Positions 26,592 through 36,266 of a stretch of DNA of 64,000 nt are shown here, one piece after another; position 1 is the stretch's first letter; every line of letters begins with the position of its first letter. This stretch comes from Flagellimonas pacifica (GTDB taxonomy: Bacteria; Bacteroidota; Bacteroidia; Flavobacteriales; Flavobacteriaceae). The notes below the pieces were generated by a model, which made no database searches, was not told the DNA's origin, and saw only the letters and a list, made by a program, of their open reading frames with translations. The position numbers and the translations under genes are program-made. The stretch lies in contig NZ_OBEH01000001.1 of the NCBI RefSeq assembly GCF_900215465.1, forward strand, positions 1,240,001 through 1,304,000, given 5' to 3'.

Positions 26592-27557
26592 TTATAAACT
26601 ATTTTCTTTGGTAAACTTTAAAATCTCCGATATATGCCCAAAGGCAAGGGCGGTAACCGTATCTGCTGCGCCATAGTAAATGGCCACTTTATCTTCCTCA
26701 AGAGAATGTAATGTTGCGCATGGGAAAATAACATTAGGGACATCTCCTACACATTCATATGTGGTTTGTGGGGATAAAAGATAGGGTTGGGTTCTATATT
26801 TTACGTTGTTTGGATTATCCTTGTCCAGAATGGACGCTCCCAAGGAATATCTAAATCCATTGCAGGTATTTATTACGCCATGGTAAAACATTAACCAACC
26901 TTCATCGGTTAATATGGGTACGGAACCAGCTCCTATTTTGGTGCATTGCCAGGCACTGTCTTCAAAAGGAGATGCTTTCATAACGCATCTGTGCTCTCCC
27001 CAATATTTCATATCTGGACTATAGCTTAGGTAAATATCACCAAAAGGAGTGTGCCCATTATCGCTAGGTCTACTGAGCATGGCATACTTTCCATTAATTT
27101 TTTCTGGAAACAACACTCCATTTCTATTGAAAGGCAAAAAGGCATTTTCACATTGGAAAAATTCTTTAAAATCGAAAGTGTAGCCAATACCTATGGTTGG
27201 TCCATGATATCCGTTACACCAAGTGATCCAATATCTATCTTCTATAAATGTAACCCTAGGGTCATATTTATAATCAGATTCTATCATTTGGGTGTTTCCA
27301 GCTCCAAAGGTTATAGGTTCATGGTTTATTTCCCAGTTGATGCCGTCTTTGCTGAAACCTGCAAAAATATTCATTTGTACAGCTTTGTTATCACATCTAA
27401 AAACACCCGCATACCCATCCTTAAACGGGACTACCGCACTATTGAAAATACTGTTTGAAGATGGTATGGCATCTCTTTGTATTATTGGATTTTCATTATA
27501 TCTCCAAACCACATCTGAAATGTTAGCAGGTCTTTCTTGCCAGGGAATTGTACTCAC
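26592..27557 (-). CDS. GH130 family beta-1,4-mannosyl-N-acetylglucosamine phosphorylase-like enzyme
   Basis: The 321-residue protein lacks a signal peptide, so it acts in the cytoplasm. It has GH130 features: [21 protein letters not shown] near the start, the likely general acid Asp (about 99) in [27 protein letters not shown], and a C-terminal [20 protein letters not shown]. The closest characterised relatives act on Man-beta-1,4-GlcNAc with phosphate, yielding mannose-1-phosphate and GlcNAc in N-glycan use. Other GH130 groups act on mannans, so exact specificity is inferred from neighbours: GH92s, GH20 and a symporter. Confidence 0.92.
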   Translation of the reverse strand: MSTIPWQERPANISDVVWRYNENPIIQRDAIPSSNSIFNSAVVPFKDGYAGVFRCDNKAVQMNIFAGFSKDGINWEINHEPITFGAGNTQMIESDYKYDPRVTFIEDRYWITWCNGYHGPTIGIGYTFDFKEFFQCENAFLPFNRNGVLFPEKINGKYAMLSRPSDNGHTPFGDIYLSYSPDMKYWGEHRCVMKASPFEDSAWQCTKIGAGSVPILTDEGWLMFYHGVINTCNGFRYSLGASILDKDNPNNVKYRTQPYLLSPQTTYECVGDVPNVIFPCATLHSLEEDKVAIYYGAADTVTALAFGHISEILKFTKENSL

Positions 27558-27594
27558 TTTATAAATTTAATTAGGTGTTATTTATTTTGTAATC

Positions 27595-29472
27595 CTAGTT
27601 AGGGATTTTTTTGGTCTTGTCTAGCCAAGTGAATTTTAAAATTATTGAAGTTATAACAAATACCACAAGTGTTACAAGGGTTTTTGGATAATCTCTGATA
27701 ATCAAATAAATAGGAAGCAGTATCATGCTCGATTGCCATACTATGCCAATGGCACAGTTCATCATATCCAACCAAAAATCATTGTTCTTCTCAAAAGAAG
27801 CATCCTCATTTTTTAATTGGGTATAAATTGGTTTCCACCACCCCCATGGTTTTACATTTTTGTAAAAAGATTTTAATACTTCGATTTCTGTAGGCTTGGT
27901 TAGGTAGGTTCCTAAATACGATCCTAATAAAGAGAATCCGAAGATGATAGGGAAAAGATAAATGGCAGATAGATGGGAAAGGTCAAACAGCAGGGATCCT
28001 TCTTCAAAACTCCCTTTGTTTTGATCCAGTATAAATTGAAGGGTAGCAATTAGCAATCCAGCCAACATACCCCAAAAATACCCCCAACCATTAAAACGCC
28101 ACCATATCCATTTTAGAAAATTTGCAGCTACGTATCCCCCAAAAAGGGCGCTACTTATCCAGAGGGTAAGCGAGTTGATGGATTCAGCAAAGAAGCCCAT
28201 GCAAACGCCAAGGGCCACAACGGCGAAAGAGGCAATGTGGCTAGCTTTGATATAGTGTTTGCTAGAAGCTTCAGGCTTAAAATATTTTTTATAAATGTCA
28301 TTTACAATATAAGCCGGAGCCGAATTTACAAAAGCAGAAAAAGTAGACATAAATGCAGCTAATAAGCCTGCTAACAAAAGACCCTTGATGCCAACGGGAA
28401 CATGATGGTTGATCACTTTGGGTAAAATCAGTTCTAAATCACCACCAGATAAAGTTGGATTTGCACTCATCTCTGGAGCCAAAACTACCAGAGCGATCAC
28501 TACAATTCCCGTAATCAATAAATAACGAGGGATGTACAATACCAAATTGGTAAAACCACTCATATAAGCAGCTTCTTTAACCGATCTAGTGGATAAAATT
28601 CGTTGAAAGTCATAACTGGGTACAGGTCCGGCAATACTGGCAAAAAAACCTTTTAAGAGAGACATGCCTATAAAAGCCCCGAACATTTTATAACCCTCTG
28701 AATCAATAAGTCGGTTAAAAGCATCAAATTTCTCACTCCAATGCACCCCTAATTCGTTCTTGAAGAAGATATTGCTCCATTCCTCAGAAATAATATTGTT
28801 GATTTCTACATCCGTGATAGTGACAAAAGCATATCCGGCAACCAGAAGACCGGCAATGACCATAATCCCATATTGCAGCACTTCGGTGGCTACTACAGAG
28901 AACATTCCACCTTTTATGGTATAGAGTGTGGTCAGGAAAATAATGATCATAGCATAGGATTGCTCCGAGGTCAAAAGGAGCATATCTCCTATTTCCAAGG
29001 GAATATCCCAGGGTAAAATTATGGTCAGGAATTTACCGACACCTTCAAAAAAATAGGCAATAAACCCAACGGCAGATACCACTGCAAATACCGCAATAAT
29101 ACTATGCGATGCCCTACCAGCCCTTCCGTCTCCAAAACGAGTAAGAATCCATTCAGAACCTGTCATGATATTGGAGCGCCTGATCCATACGGCCAGGAAC
29201 ATCATTATAAAAATCTGATTGAATACGGGCCACAGCCACATGAACATAAAACTTTTGGCGCCATAGAGAAACAAGATGCCAACCATCCATGCGGTTCCCG
29301 ATACATCGAACATGCCAGAGCCGTTACTAAGGCCCAAGTAGTACCATTTTATGTCTTTTCCGCCTAAAAAGTAAGACTCAAGTCCTTTAGAGGCCTTTTT
29401 GGAAATCCAGATTCCCACAAAAAGGGTCAGCAATACATAGATTGCTATGATTGAAATATCTATTACATCCAT
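27595..29472 (-). CDS. Sodium:solute symporter (SSS) family transporter
   Basis: The 625-residue integral membrane protein has about 13-14 hydrophobic helices and the SSS-family early motif LESYFLGGKDIKWYYLGLSNGSGMFDVSG-type (FLGGKDIKWYYLGLS). It should import a small sugar or glycoside across the inner membrane by sodium coupling. Genes on either side are GH92 and GH130, so mannose or a Man-GlcNAc-type disaccharide is the likely cargo. The N-glycan loci known from gut Bacteroides often use an MFS-type transporter for this step, so the SSS type is notable. Spacing to neighbours is 19 and 37 bases. Confidence 0.92.
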   Translation of the reverse strand: MDVIDISIIAIYVLLTLFVGIWISKKASKGLESYFLGGKDIKWYYLGLSNGSGMFDVSGTAWMVGILFLYGAKSFMFMWLWPVFNQIFIMMFLAVWIRRSNIMTGSEWILTRFGDGRAGRASHSIIAVFAVVSAVGFIAYFFEGVGKFLTIILPWDIPLEIGDMLLLTSEQSYAMIIIFLTTLYTIKGGMFSVVATEVLQYGIMVIAGLLVAGYAFVTITDVEINNIISEEWSNIFFKNELGVHWSEKFDAFNRLIDSEGYKMFGAFIGMSLLKGFFASIAGPVPSYDFQRILSTRSVKEAAYMSGFTNLVLYIPRYLLITGIVVIALVVLAPEMSANPTLSGGDLELILPKVINHHVPVGIKGLLLAGLLAAFMSTFSAFVNSAPAYIVNDIYKKYFKPEASSKHYIKASHIASFAVVALGVCMGFFAESINSLTLWISSALFGGYVAANFLKWIWWRFNGWGYFWGMLAGLLIATLQFILDQNKGSFEEGSLLFDLSHLSAIYLFPIIFGFSLLGSYLGTYLTKPTEIEVLKSFYKNVKPWGWWKPIYTQLKNEDASFEKNNDFWLDMMNCAIGIVWQSSMILLPIYLIIRDYPKTLVTLVVFVITSIILKFTWLDKTKKIPN

Positions 29473-29491
29473 TTGCTCTTCTTCGCCTTAA

Positions 29492-31735
29492 TTAAATGCC
29501 CCAGTTTTTATTCGGTTTTGGCCCCATTTCAAATTCCAATGTTCCACCATCCATTAGTTCCTTGTGTGTGATATAGGTTCTCTGAAGCGACTTTCCATTT
29601 AGTTTTACTGATTGAATGTATTTGTTGGTTGATGAGGTGTTTTCTGCCACAATAACAAAACTTTTGGTGTTAGAAATTGCTATGGTTGCTTTTTCGAAAA
29701 TTGGGCTTCCCAATTCATATTGGCCTGATGCCGGGTTCATGGGATAAAAACCCATTGAGCTAAAGACATACCATGCGGACATTTGACCACAGTCTTCGTT
29801 GCCACTTAAACCATCTGGTTTTGCGCTGTATTGAGTGTCCAAAATCTCTCTGACCCATTGTTGTGTTTTCCATGGCTTGTGGGCTTTGTTGAACATATAG
29901 GCAATATGATGGCTAGGTTCGTTGCCATGGGCATATTGCCCAACCAATCCAGAAATATCTGCCGAAATGTTATCTCCTGAAATCTCCGAACTTTCGGTAA
30001 ATAGTTGTTCCAATTTGTTTGTGAAAGCATCATTTCCGCCATGCAAATCAATAAAGCCAGGAACATCGTGCAATACAAACCAGCTATGCTGCCATGCATT
30101 ACCTTCAGTATAATCCGTATGCAATCTATGGTTGGAAAATTTTGGATCAAAAGGTTCGTTCCAGCTTTTTCCATCAGTGGATTTTCCTCTCATGAACCCA
30201 GTTTCTGAATCAAAAAGATGTTTGAAAGCATTGGAACGATTTATAAAATATCTGTAATCTTCATCTTTGCCCAAGACTTTGGCCATTTGGGCCACACACC
30301 AATCATTATAAGCAAACTCTAGACTTATGGTAACTGACTCGTCCAGCTCATTGTACGGGATATATCCATATTCTTTGTAAGGTTTCAATCCCCTAATGTC
30401 GCCCATCATGGTATTACGGACTGCCTGGTAAGCTTTCTCAATGTCATAACTTCTAACTCCTTTTAAAAAAGCTTCAACTATGACAGATACTCCATGGTTG
30501 CCCGTCATAGTATTGGTTTCATTGGCATATAATGTCCATACAGGTAGCCTGCCTTGTTCATCATAATAGGCTAGCATGGATTGGATAATACTATTTACCT
30601 TGTCTTGCTGCAATATGTTTAGTAATGGATTTTCCGCCCTGAAAGTATCCCATAAAGAGAGTGTTGAGTATGCGCTCCAATTTTGTGCGGTTACAATACT
30701 ATCATTCTGCAATCGAAATTGCCCATTGGTGTCACTAAATAGCACAGGAGCAACATGGGTATGGTATAGCGCTGTGTAAAACATCGTTTTCAAGGAATCC
30801 TGTGGCGTTTCTATCTTGATTTTAGAAAGCAGGTCTTCCCAATTTTTATCAGTATCCTTCTTTACATCTTCAAAAGATTTGGAGGAACCAAATTTGTTTA
30901 AGTTTTCTTTGGCGTTGGATATACTTACAGAGGAAACAGCTATTTTCAACTCCACAGACTCCAAATCATTATCAAAAAAGAATTGTCCCCCGGTTTTTAT
31001 TCCTTTAGCTGTTTTATTATCCTCTAGAGATGTGCCTTCTGCCGTCAAAACAGAATTCATGATGGGAGCGGAAGATTCAATGGCAAAGAACACTTTTTGA
31101 TTTTTTGCCCAACCAGTACTGTGCCGATACCCAACCAAAAGGGTTTCATTTTCCAATGTAAGGGAGCTTTTCATCGGTTTGTCCCAATTAACTGCATATC
31201 CCAAATCAACAATAAAAGAAGGGATTTTTATAGTTTGATAGGTGTATTTGTGATAAGCTACATATTCATTGGCAGTAAGTTCTACCTGAACATTATGGTC
31301 ATCCAGAAGCACATTGTAATACCCAGGAGAAGCAACTTCGTTGGTGTGTGAGAATCGTGATGTGTAAGGCAAACTATCCTTAGAGGTTCCAAATTTGGAT
31401 AGATCAACAGGGTTATTGGTTGGCATGAGTAAAATATCTGCCAAATCTCCAATTCCGGTACCACTAAGATGCAGTTGTGCAAAACCCGAAATAATTGAAT
31501 CTGTAATGTGATATCCAGAACACCAATCCCACCCGGCAGTACCATTATCCGGACTGGGTTGTACCATGCCAAAAGGAGCAGTTGCTCCAGGGAAAGTGTG
31601 CCCATGACCACCAGTGCCAATGAAAGGATCTACAAATGAGGTGATGTTTTTTGGGGAGTCTTTTGTTTTTTCTTCCTTACAGGAAAAGTTTAGGATGAGA
31701 GTCAGTAAAAAGAAAGGAAAAGTTAGTTTGCTCAT
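29492..31735 (-). CDS. GH92 family alpha-mannosidase lipoprotein (1), first gene of the PUL transcript
   Basis: The 747-residue protein has a lipobox (LNFSCKEE, Cys about 19), the GH92 N-terminus TSFVDPFIGTGGHGHTFPGA, TAPFGMVQPSPDNGTAGWDW, SLWDTFRAENPL, YAHGNEPSHHIAYMFNK and GLSGNEDCGQMSAWYVFSSM. It resembles the GH92 at 23217 more than the other two. It is the promoter-proximal gene, facing the divergent kinase gene across 213 bases. By family it is a calcium-dependent exo-alpha-mannosidase on the cell envelope. The shared HGNEPSHH stretch suggests the same linkage type as its close paralogue. Confidence 0.95.
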   Translation of the reverse strand: MSKLTFPFFLLTLILNFSCKEEKTKDSPKNITSFVDPFIGTGGHGHTFPGATAPFGMVQPSPDNGTAGWDWCSGYHITDSIISGFAQLHLSGTGIGDLADILLMPTNNPVDLSKFGTSKDSLPYTSRFSHTNEVASPGYYNVLLDDHNVQVELTANEYVAYHKYTYQTIKIPSFIVDLGYAVNWDKPMKSSLTLENETLLVGYRHSTGWAKNQKVFFAIESSAPIMNSVLTAEGTSLEDNKTAKGIKTGGQFFFDNDLESVELKIAVSSVSISNAKENLNKFGSSKSFEDVKKDTDKNWEDLLSKIKIETPQDSLKTMFYTALYHTHVAPVLFSDTNGQFRLQNDSIVTAQNWSAYSTLSLWDTFRAENPLLNILQQDKVNSIIQSMLAYYDEQGRLPVWTLYANETNTMTGNHGVSVIVEAFLKGVRSYDIEKAYQAVRNTMMGDIRGLKPYKEYGYIPYNELDESVTISLEFAYNDWCVAQMAKVLGKDEDYRYFINRSNAFKHLFDSETGFMRGKSTDGKSWNEPFDPKFSNHRLHTDYTEGNAWQHSWFVLHDVPGFIDLHGGNDAFTNKLEQLFTESSEISGDNISADISGLVGQYAHGNEPSHHIAYMFNKAHKPWKTQQWVREILDTQYSAKPDGLSGNEDCGQMSAWYVFSSMGFYPMNPASGQYELGSPIFEKATIAISNTKSFVIVAENTSSTNKYIQSVKLNGKSLQRTYITHKELMDGGTLEFEMGPKPNKNWGI

Positions 31736-31948
31736 CAGTTCAATAGATTAATAGATGTATTTTTTATACTTTTCCTCAAAATATATTTGGTTTTCTTGTC
31801 CTTGAATAGAAAATAGGTTGGCAAGCTCAATGGTTGTGGTCGGTTGCAATTGTATACCTAAATATTTATAATTTTATTCTGTACAGGAATAATATTAGAC
31901 CAACAACCAGCCATAAAAGCTAAACGGCAGAAAAACCGTACAAATGAA
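31736..31948. promoter_or_regulatory. Divergent control region between the PUL and the LytS/LytTR genes
   Basis: The 213-base region must hold promoters in both directions. It contains three GGTTG copies at 31816-31820, 31832-31836 and 31842-31846, and a small hairpin (ACGG ... CCGT) close to the kinase start. On the plus strand a TATATTTG box occurs at 31782-31789, but no matching -33 element is seen. This is the most likely target of the adjacent response regulator. Confidence 0.45.
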
Positions 31949-33049
31949 ATGTCTTATAAATTCATGTATATAAATGACAAGCTGGATGAGCTTTTAAATG
32001 CTGAAACTATCAGGCGGTATAGTATTACCTATAAACATCATGTCGTCTTTTGGGTCATTTATTTTGCTATCAATACCCTGCGGTGGGGAAGTGTGCATGA
32101 CGACTTTGCCCTATCCTTAAAAACCAACCTTATTGGTTTTCCCATTCATATTGCACTGGCTTACTTCAATATTTATTTTCTAATGCCCAAGTATGTATAT
32201 ACAAGAAAATATGTGCTGTATGCTTTTTTGATGGTGGCTTGTTTATTTATAATGCTTCTGGTAAAATTCAACCTTACCTATTACTTAATAGATACCAATG
32301 TCATGCCCGAAGGTCCAGGGGAAACGGATAGTATTACCTTTAACTATGCAATGACAACAATGATCGGCGAGCTATATGTGGTTGCTTTTGCCACGGCAAT
32401 TAAGGTGACAGTGGACTGGTTACGGGAACATAGCAAACTCCATGAGCTTGAAAAAAGACAGCTTACTACAGAATTAAAATTCTTGAGATCACAAGTTTCT
32501 CCTCATTTTTTCTTCAATACCTTAAATAATGTTTATTCGCTTACCTTGGAAAAATCCAACAAGGCACCAGAAGTGATTTTAAAACTTTCGGAGTTGATGC
32601 GATATTTATTATATGCCACTCGTAAACGAAAACAAGATCTTAAAAGTGAAATAGATTGCATTCAAAACTATATTGATCTGGAGCGCATACGTTTTGATGA
32701 TTCATTGCAAATAGATATTGGTATTTCTGGAGACATGGAAAATAAGACCATTGCCCCAATGCTTTTGGTTCCTTTAATTGAGAATTGTTTTAAGCATGGA
32801 GCCACCAAGAGCATAGGGGAAATACATATTGCTATAGATATAAATGTTACGGATGATTATATGTACTTTAATGTTTCCAATACAGTTCCCAAGAAAGAGG
32901 TTGAGGGCAAAGTGGCAACGCGTGGCGGGGGTATTGGATTATCCAATGTGAAAAAGCGTTTGGAATTAGGGTATACCCCAGAGGATTATGAACTTTCTAT
33001 CTTTGAAAAAGATAATATGTTTCACGTAAACTTAAAATTGAAGGTATGA
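31949..33049 (+). CDS. LytS/YehU-type sensor histidine kinase
   Basis: The 366-residue membrane kinase has four predicted transmembrane helices (about 31-48, 60-80, 88-110, 136-158), a short linker coil and a His_kinase domain. The phosphoacceptor is His about 186 in LRSQVSPHFFFNTLNNVYSL, the typical PHFFFN motif. A C-terminal HATPase follows (LLVPLIENCFKHGA and GGGIGLSNVKKRLEL). It has no extracellular sensor domain, so the signal is probably sensed in the membrane. Its stop overlaps the response regulator start (ATGA), so the pair is coupled. It is divergent from the N-glycan PUL, which is its likely target. Confidence 0.94.
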   Translation: MSYKFMYINDKLDELLNAETIRRYSITYKHHVVFWVIYFAINTLRWGSVHDDFALSLKTNLIGFPIHIALAYFNIYFLMPKYVYTRKYVLYAFLMVACLFIMLLVKFNLTYYLIDTNVMPEGPGETDSITFNYAMTTMIGELYVVAFATAIKVTVDWLREHSKLHELEKRQLTTELKFLRSQVSPHFFFNTLNNVYSLTLEKSNKAPEVILKLSELMRYLLYATRKRKQDLKSEIDCIQNYIDLERIRFDDSLQIDIGISGDMENKTIAPMLLVPLIENCFKHGATKSIGEIHIAIDINVTDDYMYFNVSNTVPKKEVEGKVATRGGGIGLSNVKKRLELGYTPEDYELSIFEKDNMFHVNLKLKV

Positions 33050-33765
33050 CGGACTTGAGGGTAATGATTGTTGATGATGAGCCTTTGGCAATAAAGGTGC
33101 TGGAAAACTATGTTGAGCAGGTGAAGCAATTACAGTTGATTAAAACTTTTTCTAATGCTGTTGATGCTTCCGTGTTCTTGCAGGAAAATGAAATTGACAT
33201 CATTTTTTTGGATATCAATATGCCCATTTTGGATGGTTTAAAATTTTTAGAAACACTCCATGTTTCCCCAATGATAGTTATTACCACGGCTCATGAAGAA
33301 TATGCTTTAAAGAGTTTTGAGCTGGAGGCGATAGATTATTTAGTGAAACCAATCCCTTTTCCTCGGTTTTTGAAAGCGGTCAATAGAATAATAAGTTTAA
33401 AGCAAGGAAGCTCTTCCGGTGGTGGGCAAAATACAAATGAAAATCCAAGCATCTTTGTAAAAATTGATAAAAAGAAACTGCAAAAAATCTTTATAGATGA
33501 GATTGTAGTAGTGGAAAGCCTTAAAGATTATATAAGAATCAAGACTACTTCGGCCAAATACATTATCCATAAGACCTTGGGTAGTTTTACGGATGAGCTG
33601 CCATCAGATAAGTTTATTAGGATACACAGGTCGTACACCATTGCCATTGATAAAGTGGAAGCTATTGAAGGCAACAGTTTGGAAATAGATGGCATTAGAT
33701 ACACCATAGGAAGGAGCTATTTGACCGAGGCAAAAAATAGAATCTTGAACGATACCATTCAGTAA
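33046..33765 (+). CDS. LytTR-family response regulator
   Basis: The 239-residue protein has a receiver domain with MIVDDEP and the phosphoacceptor Asp about 56 in IIFLDINMP, followed by a linker rich in Ser/Gly/Asn (about 123-135) and a LytTR domain (about 140-239, KFIRIHRSYTIAIDKV). It is the partner of the kinase at 31949, with which it overlaps by four bases. Location between two operons suggests control of the PUL on one side and perhaps the cytochrome operon on the other. This is inference. Confidence 0.94.
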   Translation: MTDLRVMIVDDEPLAIKVLENYVEQVKQLQLIKTFSNAVDASVFLQENEIDIIFLDINMPILDGLKFLETLHVSPMIVITTAHEEYALKSFELEAIDYLVKPIPFPRFLKAVNRIISLKQGSSSGGGQNTNENPSIFVKIDKKKLQKIFIDEIVVVESLKDYIRIKTTSAKYIIHKTLGSFTDELPSDKFIRIHRSYTIAIDKVEAIEGNSLEIDGIRYTIGRSYLTEAKNRILNDTIQ

Positions 33766-33937
33766 CATTAAGTGTTGATTCCTTGTTTGGTGTTCTTAAA
33801 GAATTACGTTGACCTTTTCTGATTGGCTATTGGTCGAATTTTTTGATTAGATTTAGGATTATCTGGGTAGTTTAAGAGCTAACAACCTAAAAGCCATTCA
33901 AATGCCTTTCTTTTTTTTAATAAACAGTAAGATTGAG

Positions 33938-36265
33938 ATGTGGAAAGCTGTATGCATTATTCTCTTGTTATGCTGTATTATTGGTTGTAAGAATACCAAA
34001 GGTGAGTACGCTGGCATTTCACAACAAGAATCCTTAAAACAAATGCCAGATAGCATAGATTTCTCTTTTCATATAAAACCAATTCTCTCGGATAGGTGTT
34101 TTGCTTGCCATGGTCCAGATAAAAATGCTATTGAAGGAGGACTTTCTTTGAATAAAGCAGAGGATGCCTATGCAGCAATAGGAGAGAATAAAGACCGATA
34201 CGCCATTGTTCCAAGAGATTTAGAGAAAAGCGAATTGGTGAAACGGATATTTGAAGAAGACCCAAATTTAATAATGCCTCCGCCGGAATCAAACCTATCA
34301 TTGTCCAATTATGAAAAGGAACTACTTAAAAAATGGGTTGCCCAAGGAGCGGTCTATAAAAAACACTGGGCATTTGTGCCACCAGAAGACCCTAGCATTC
34401 CTCAAATTGAGAATGACCAATGGAGCCAGAACGAAATTGACAAGTTTATTTTAAAGAAATTAGAAGCCCAGGGATTTTCCCCTTCCAAAAAAGCAGAAAA
34501 AGAACAACTCATGCGCCGAGTGTTTTTTAGTATTTCAGGATTGCCGCCAAGTGTGGAGCAAGTCAATGCTTTTTTAAATGATGGTAGACCAGGGGCCTAT
34601 GAGAAAATTATAGATTCCTTGCTCAATACAACAGCTTATGCGGAATATATGGCTGCGGATTGGATGGATGTTGCAAGATATGCAGATACACATGGATATC
34701 AAGATGATTTTGAGCGAATCATGTGGCCTTGGAGAGATTGGGTAATCCATGCTTTTGATAAAAATATGCCCTATGATCAATTTGTGACCTATCAATTGGC
34801 CGGAGATTTGCTTCCAAATTCCACAAAAGAGTCCATTTTGGCAACAGGATTCAATAGGAATCATAAGATTACCGCGGAAGGAGGGGTTATTCCAGAAGAA
34901 TATCGTATTGAGTATGTGGAAGACCGCACCGTTACCTTTGGTACTGCTTTTTTGGGAATGACCATGGAATGTGCCAGATGCCATGACCATAAATATGATC
35001 CCCTGTCCCAGAAAGACCATTTTCAGCTTTTTGGTTTCTTCAATAATATTGATGAAGACGGACTCATGCCGAGTGCGCAGATCATTCCAAAACCTTATAT
35101 GACCATTTCTAAACAAGATGCGGAAGGAGTATTGAGTTTTGTAAACATGACCACTGCTTCCATGCCAAAAGTAGATGTAATGGTTATGCAGGAAATGCCC
35201 CAGCCCAGAGAAACTTTTATTCTGAACAGAGGGGTTTATGATCAACCAACTGATCAAGTTTTTCCGGAGACACCAGAAGCTATTTTACCATTTCCAAAGG
35301 AGTTTCCAAAAAATAGGCTGGGATTGTCAAAATGGTTGTTTCATAAAGATAATCCATTAACGGCGAGAGTGGCTGTAAATCGTATTTGGCAAAGAATGTT
35401 TGGCAAGGGCTTGGTGGAGAGTTCATACGATTTTGGAAATCAGGGGGCATTGCCTTCCCACCCAGAGCTGTTGGACTTTTTGGCCATTAAGTTTATGGAA
35501 GATGGTTGGGACCTTAAACAAATCATGAAATACATGGCCATGTCGGCCACATATCAGCAAAGTAGTGAGATATCCAAAGAGATGGCTGAAAAAGACCCTG
35601 AGAACACCTATTTGGCAAGGGCATCAAGATTGCGATTGAGCGCTGAGATGATTCGCGATCAAGCGTTGAAAGTCAGTGGACTTTTAAATGCCGAGGTCGG
35701 GGGCCCTAGTGTAAAACCATATCAACCCGAAGGGATTTGGGAGGAAACCACTGGAGGAGGAGGAGGAAGTACCTCTACCTATGTTCAAAGTTCTGGTAAG
35801 GATTTATATAGAAAAAGTGTTTACACTTTTTGGAAACGGACTGTTCCACCTCCAAGCATGATGACTTTTGATGCTTCTTCAAGGGACTTGTGTACTGTAA
35901 AGAGACAAGAAACCAATACGCCATTGCAGGCATTGGTGCTATTGAATGATCCACAGCTTATTGAAGCTGCACGTGCATTGGCATATAAAGCAGTTGGGGT
36001 TGTAGGTCAAGAACCTACAGATCAAATCAAGTATGTTTTTCAGAACGCTACTTCAAGAAAACCCAAGGAAGAAGAACTTCAAATTTTAAATGGCTTGTAT
36101 TTGGATGCACTTCAGAGAATAGAAACCGGAGAAATCATTCCCGAAGAATACCTATCCATTGGCGAGTTTTCCGTAACAGCTAATATTCCATCAAAGCAAA
36201 TAACTGCATTGGCTTTGACGGCGCATACCATACTTAACTTAGACGAAACCATTTCAAGAGGATAA
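33938..36265 (+). CDS. PSCyt1/DUF1549/DUF1553 cytochrome c lipoprotein
   Basis: The protein of about 775 residues has a lipoprotein signal ([11 protein letters not shown]). Its domains are the planctomycete cytochrome c (PSCyt1) with heme motif CFACH at about 54-58, DUF1549 (about 160-365) containing a second Cxx[16 protein letters not shown], at about 345, and DUF1553 (about 460-775) ending [10 protein letters not shown]. These proteins abound in Planctomycetota and Verrucomicrobiota and have no proven function; a surface redox role is assumed from the hemes. The frame opens at 33902, but the start at 33938 gives a cleaner signal peptide. It is followed one base later by DUF1501, a usual pairing. 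Confidence 0.92.
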   Translation: MWKAVCIILLLCCIIGCKNTKGEYAGISQQESLKQMPDSIDFSFHIKPILSDRCFACHGPDKNAIEGGLSLNKAEDAYAAIGENKDRYAIVPRDLEKSELVKRIFEEDPNLIMPPPESNLSLSNYEKELLKKWVAQGAVYKKHWAFVPPEDPSIPQIENDQWSQNEIDKFILKKLEAQGFSPSKKAEKEQLMRRVFFSISGLPPSVEQVNAFLNDGRPGAYEKIIDSLLNTTAYAEYMAADWMDVARYADTHGYQDDFERIMWPWRDWVIHAFDKNMPYDQFVTYQLAGDLLPNSTKESILATGFNRNHKITAEGGVIPEEYRIEYVEDRTVTFGTAFLGMTMECARCHDHKYDPLSQKDHFQLFGFFNNIDEDGLMPSAQIIPKPYMTISKQDAEGVLSFVNMTTASMPKVDVMVMQEMPQPRETFILNRGVYDQPTDQVFPETPEAILPFPKEFPKNRLGLSKWLFHKDNPLTARVAVNRIWQRMFGKGLVESSYDFGNQGALPSHPELLDFLAIKFMEDGWDLKQIMKYMAMSATYQQSSEISKEMAEKDPENTYLARASRLRLSAEMIRDQALKVSGLLNAEVGGPSVKPYQPEGIWEETTGGGGGSTSTYVQSSGKDLYRKSVYTFWKRTVPPPSMMTFDASSRDLCTVKRQETNTPLQALVLLNDPQLIEAARALAYKAVGVVGQEPTDQIKYVFQNATSRKPKEEELQILNGLYLDALQRIETGEIIPEEYLSIGEFSVTANIPSKQITALALTAHTILNLDETISRG

Positions 36266-36266
36266 A

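Noticed and set aside
27051..27458. Antisense frame of 135 codons inside the GH130 gene
   Set aside because: Shadow of a well-supported enzyme gene with no signal or domain of its own.
31782..31789. TATATTTG as promoter of the kinase gene
   Set aside because: Exact -7 match, but no TTG at a suitable distance upstream and 160 bases from the start codon; AT-rich DNA makes such matches common.
31816..31846. Three GGTTG copies as LytTR binding sites
   Set aside because: Spacings of 16 and 10 bases and the flanking bases do not fit the usual LytTR direct-repeat layout; kept only as a descriptive note.
34574..35257. Long antisense frame of 227 codons inside the DUF1549/DUF1553 gene
   Set aside because: It mirrors a strongly conserved protein on the other strand, has no family features and is a codon-bias shadow.
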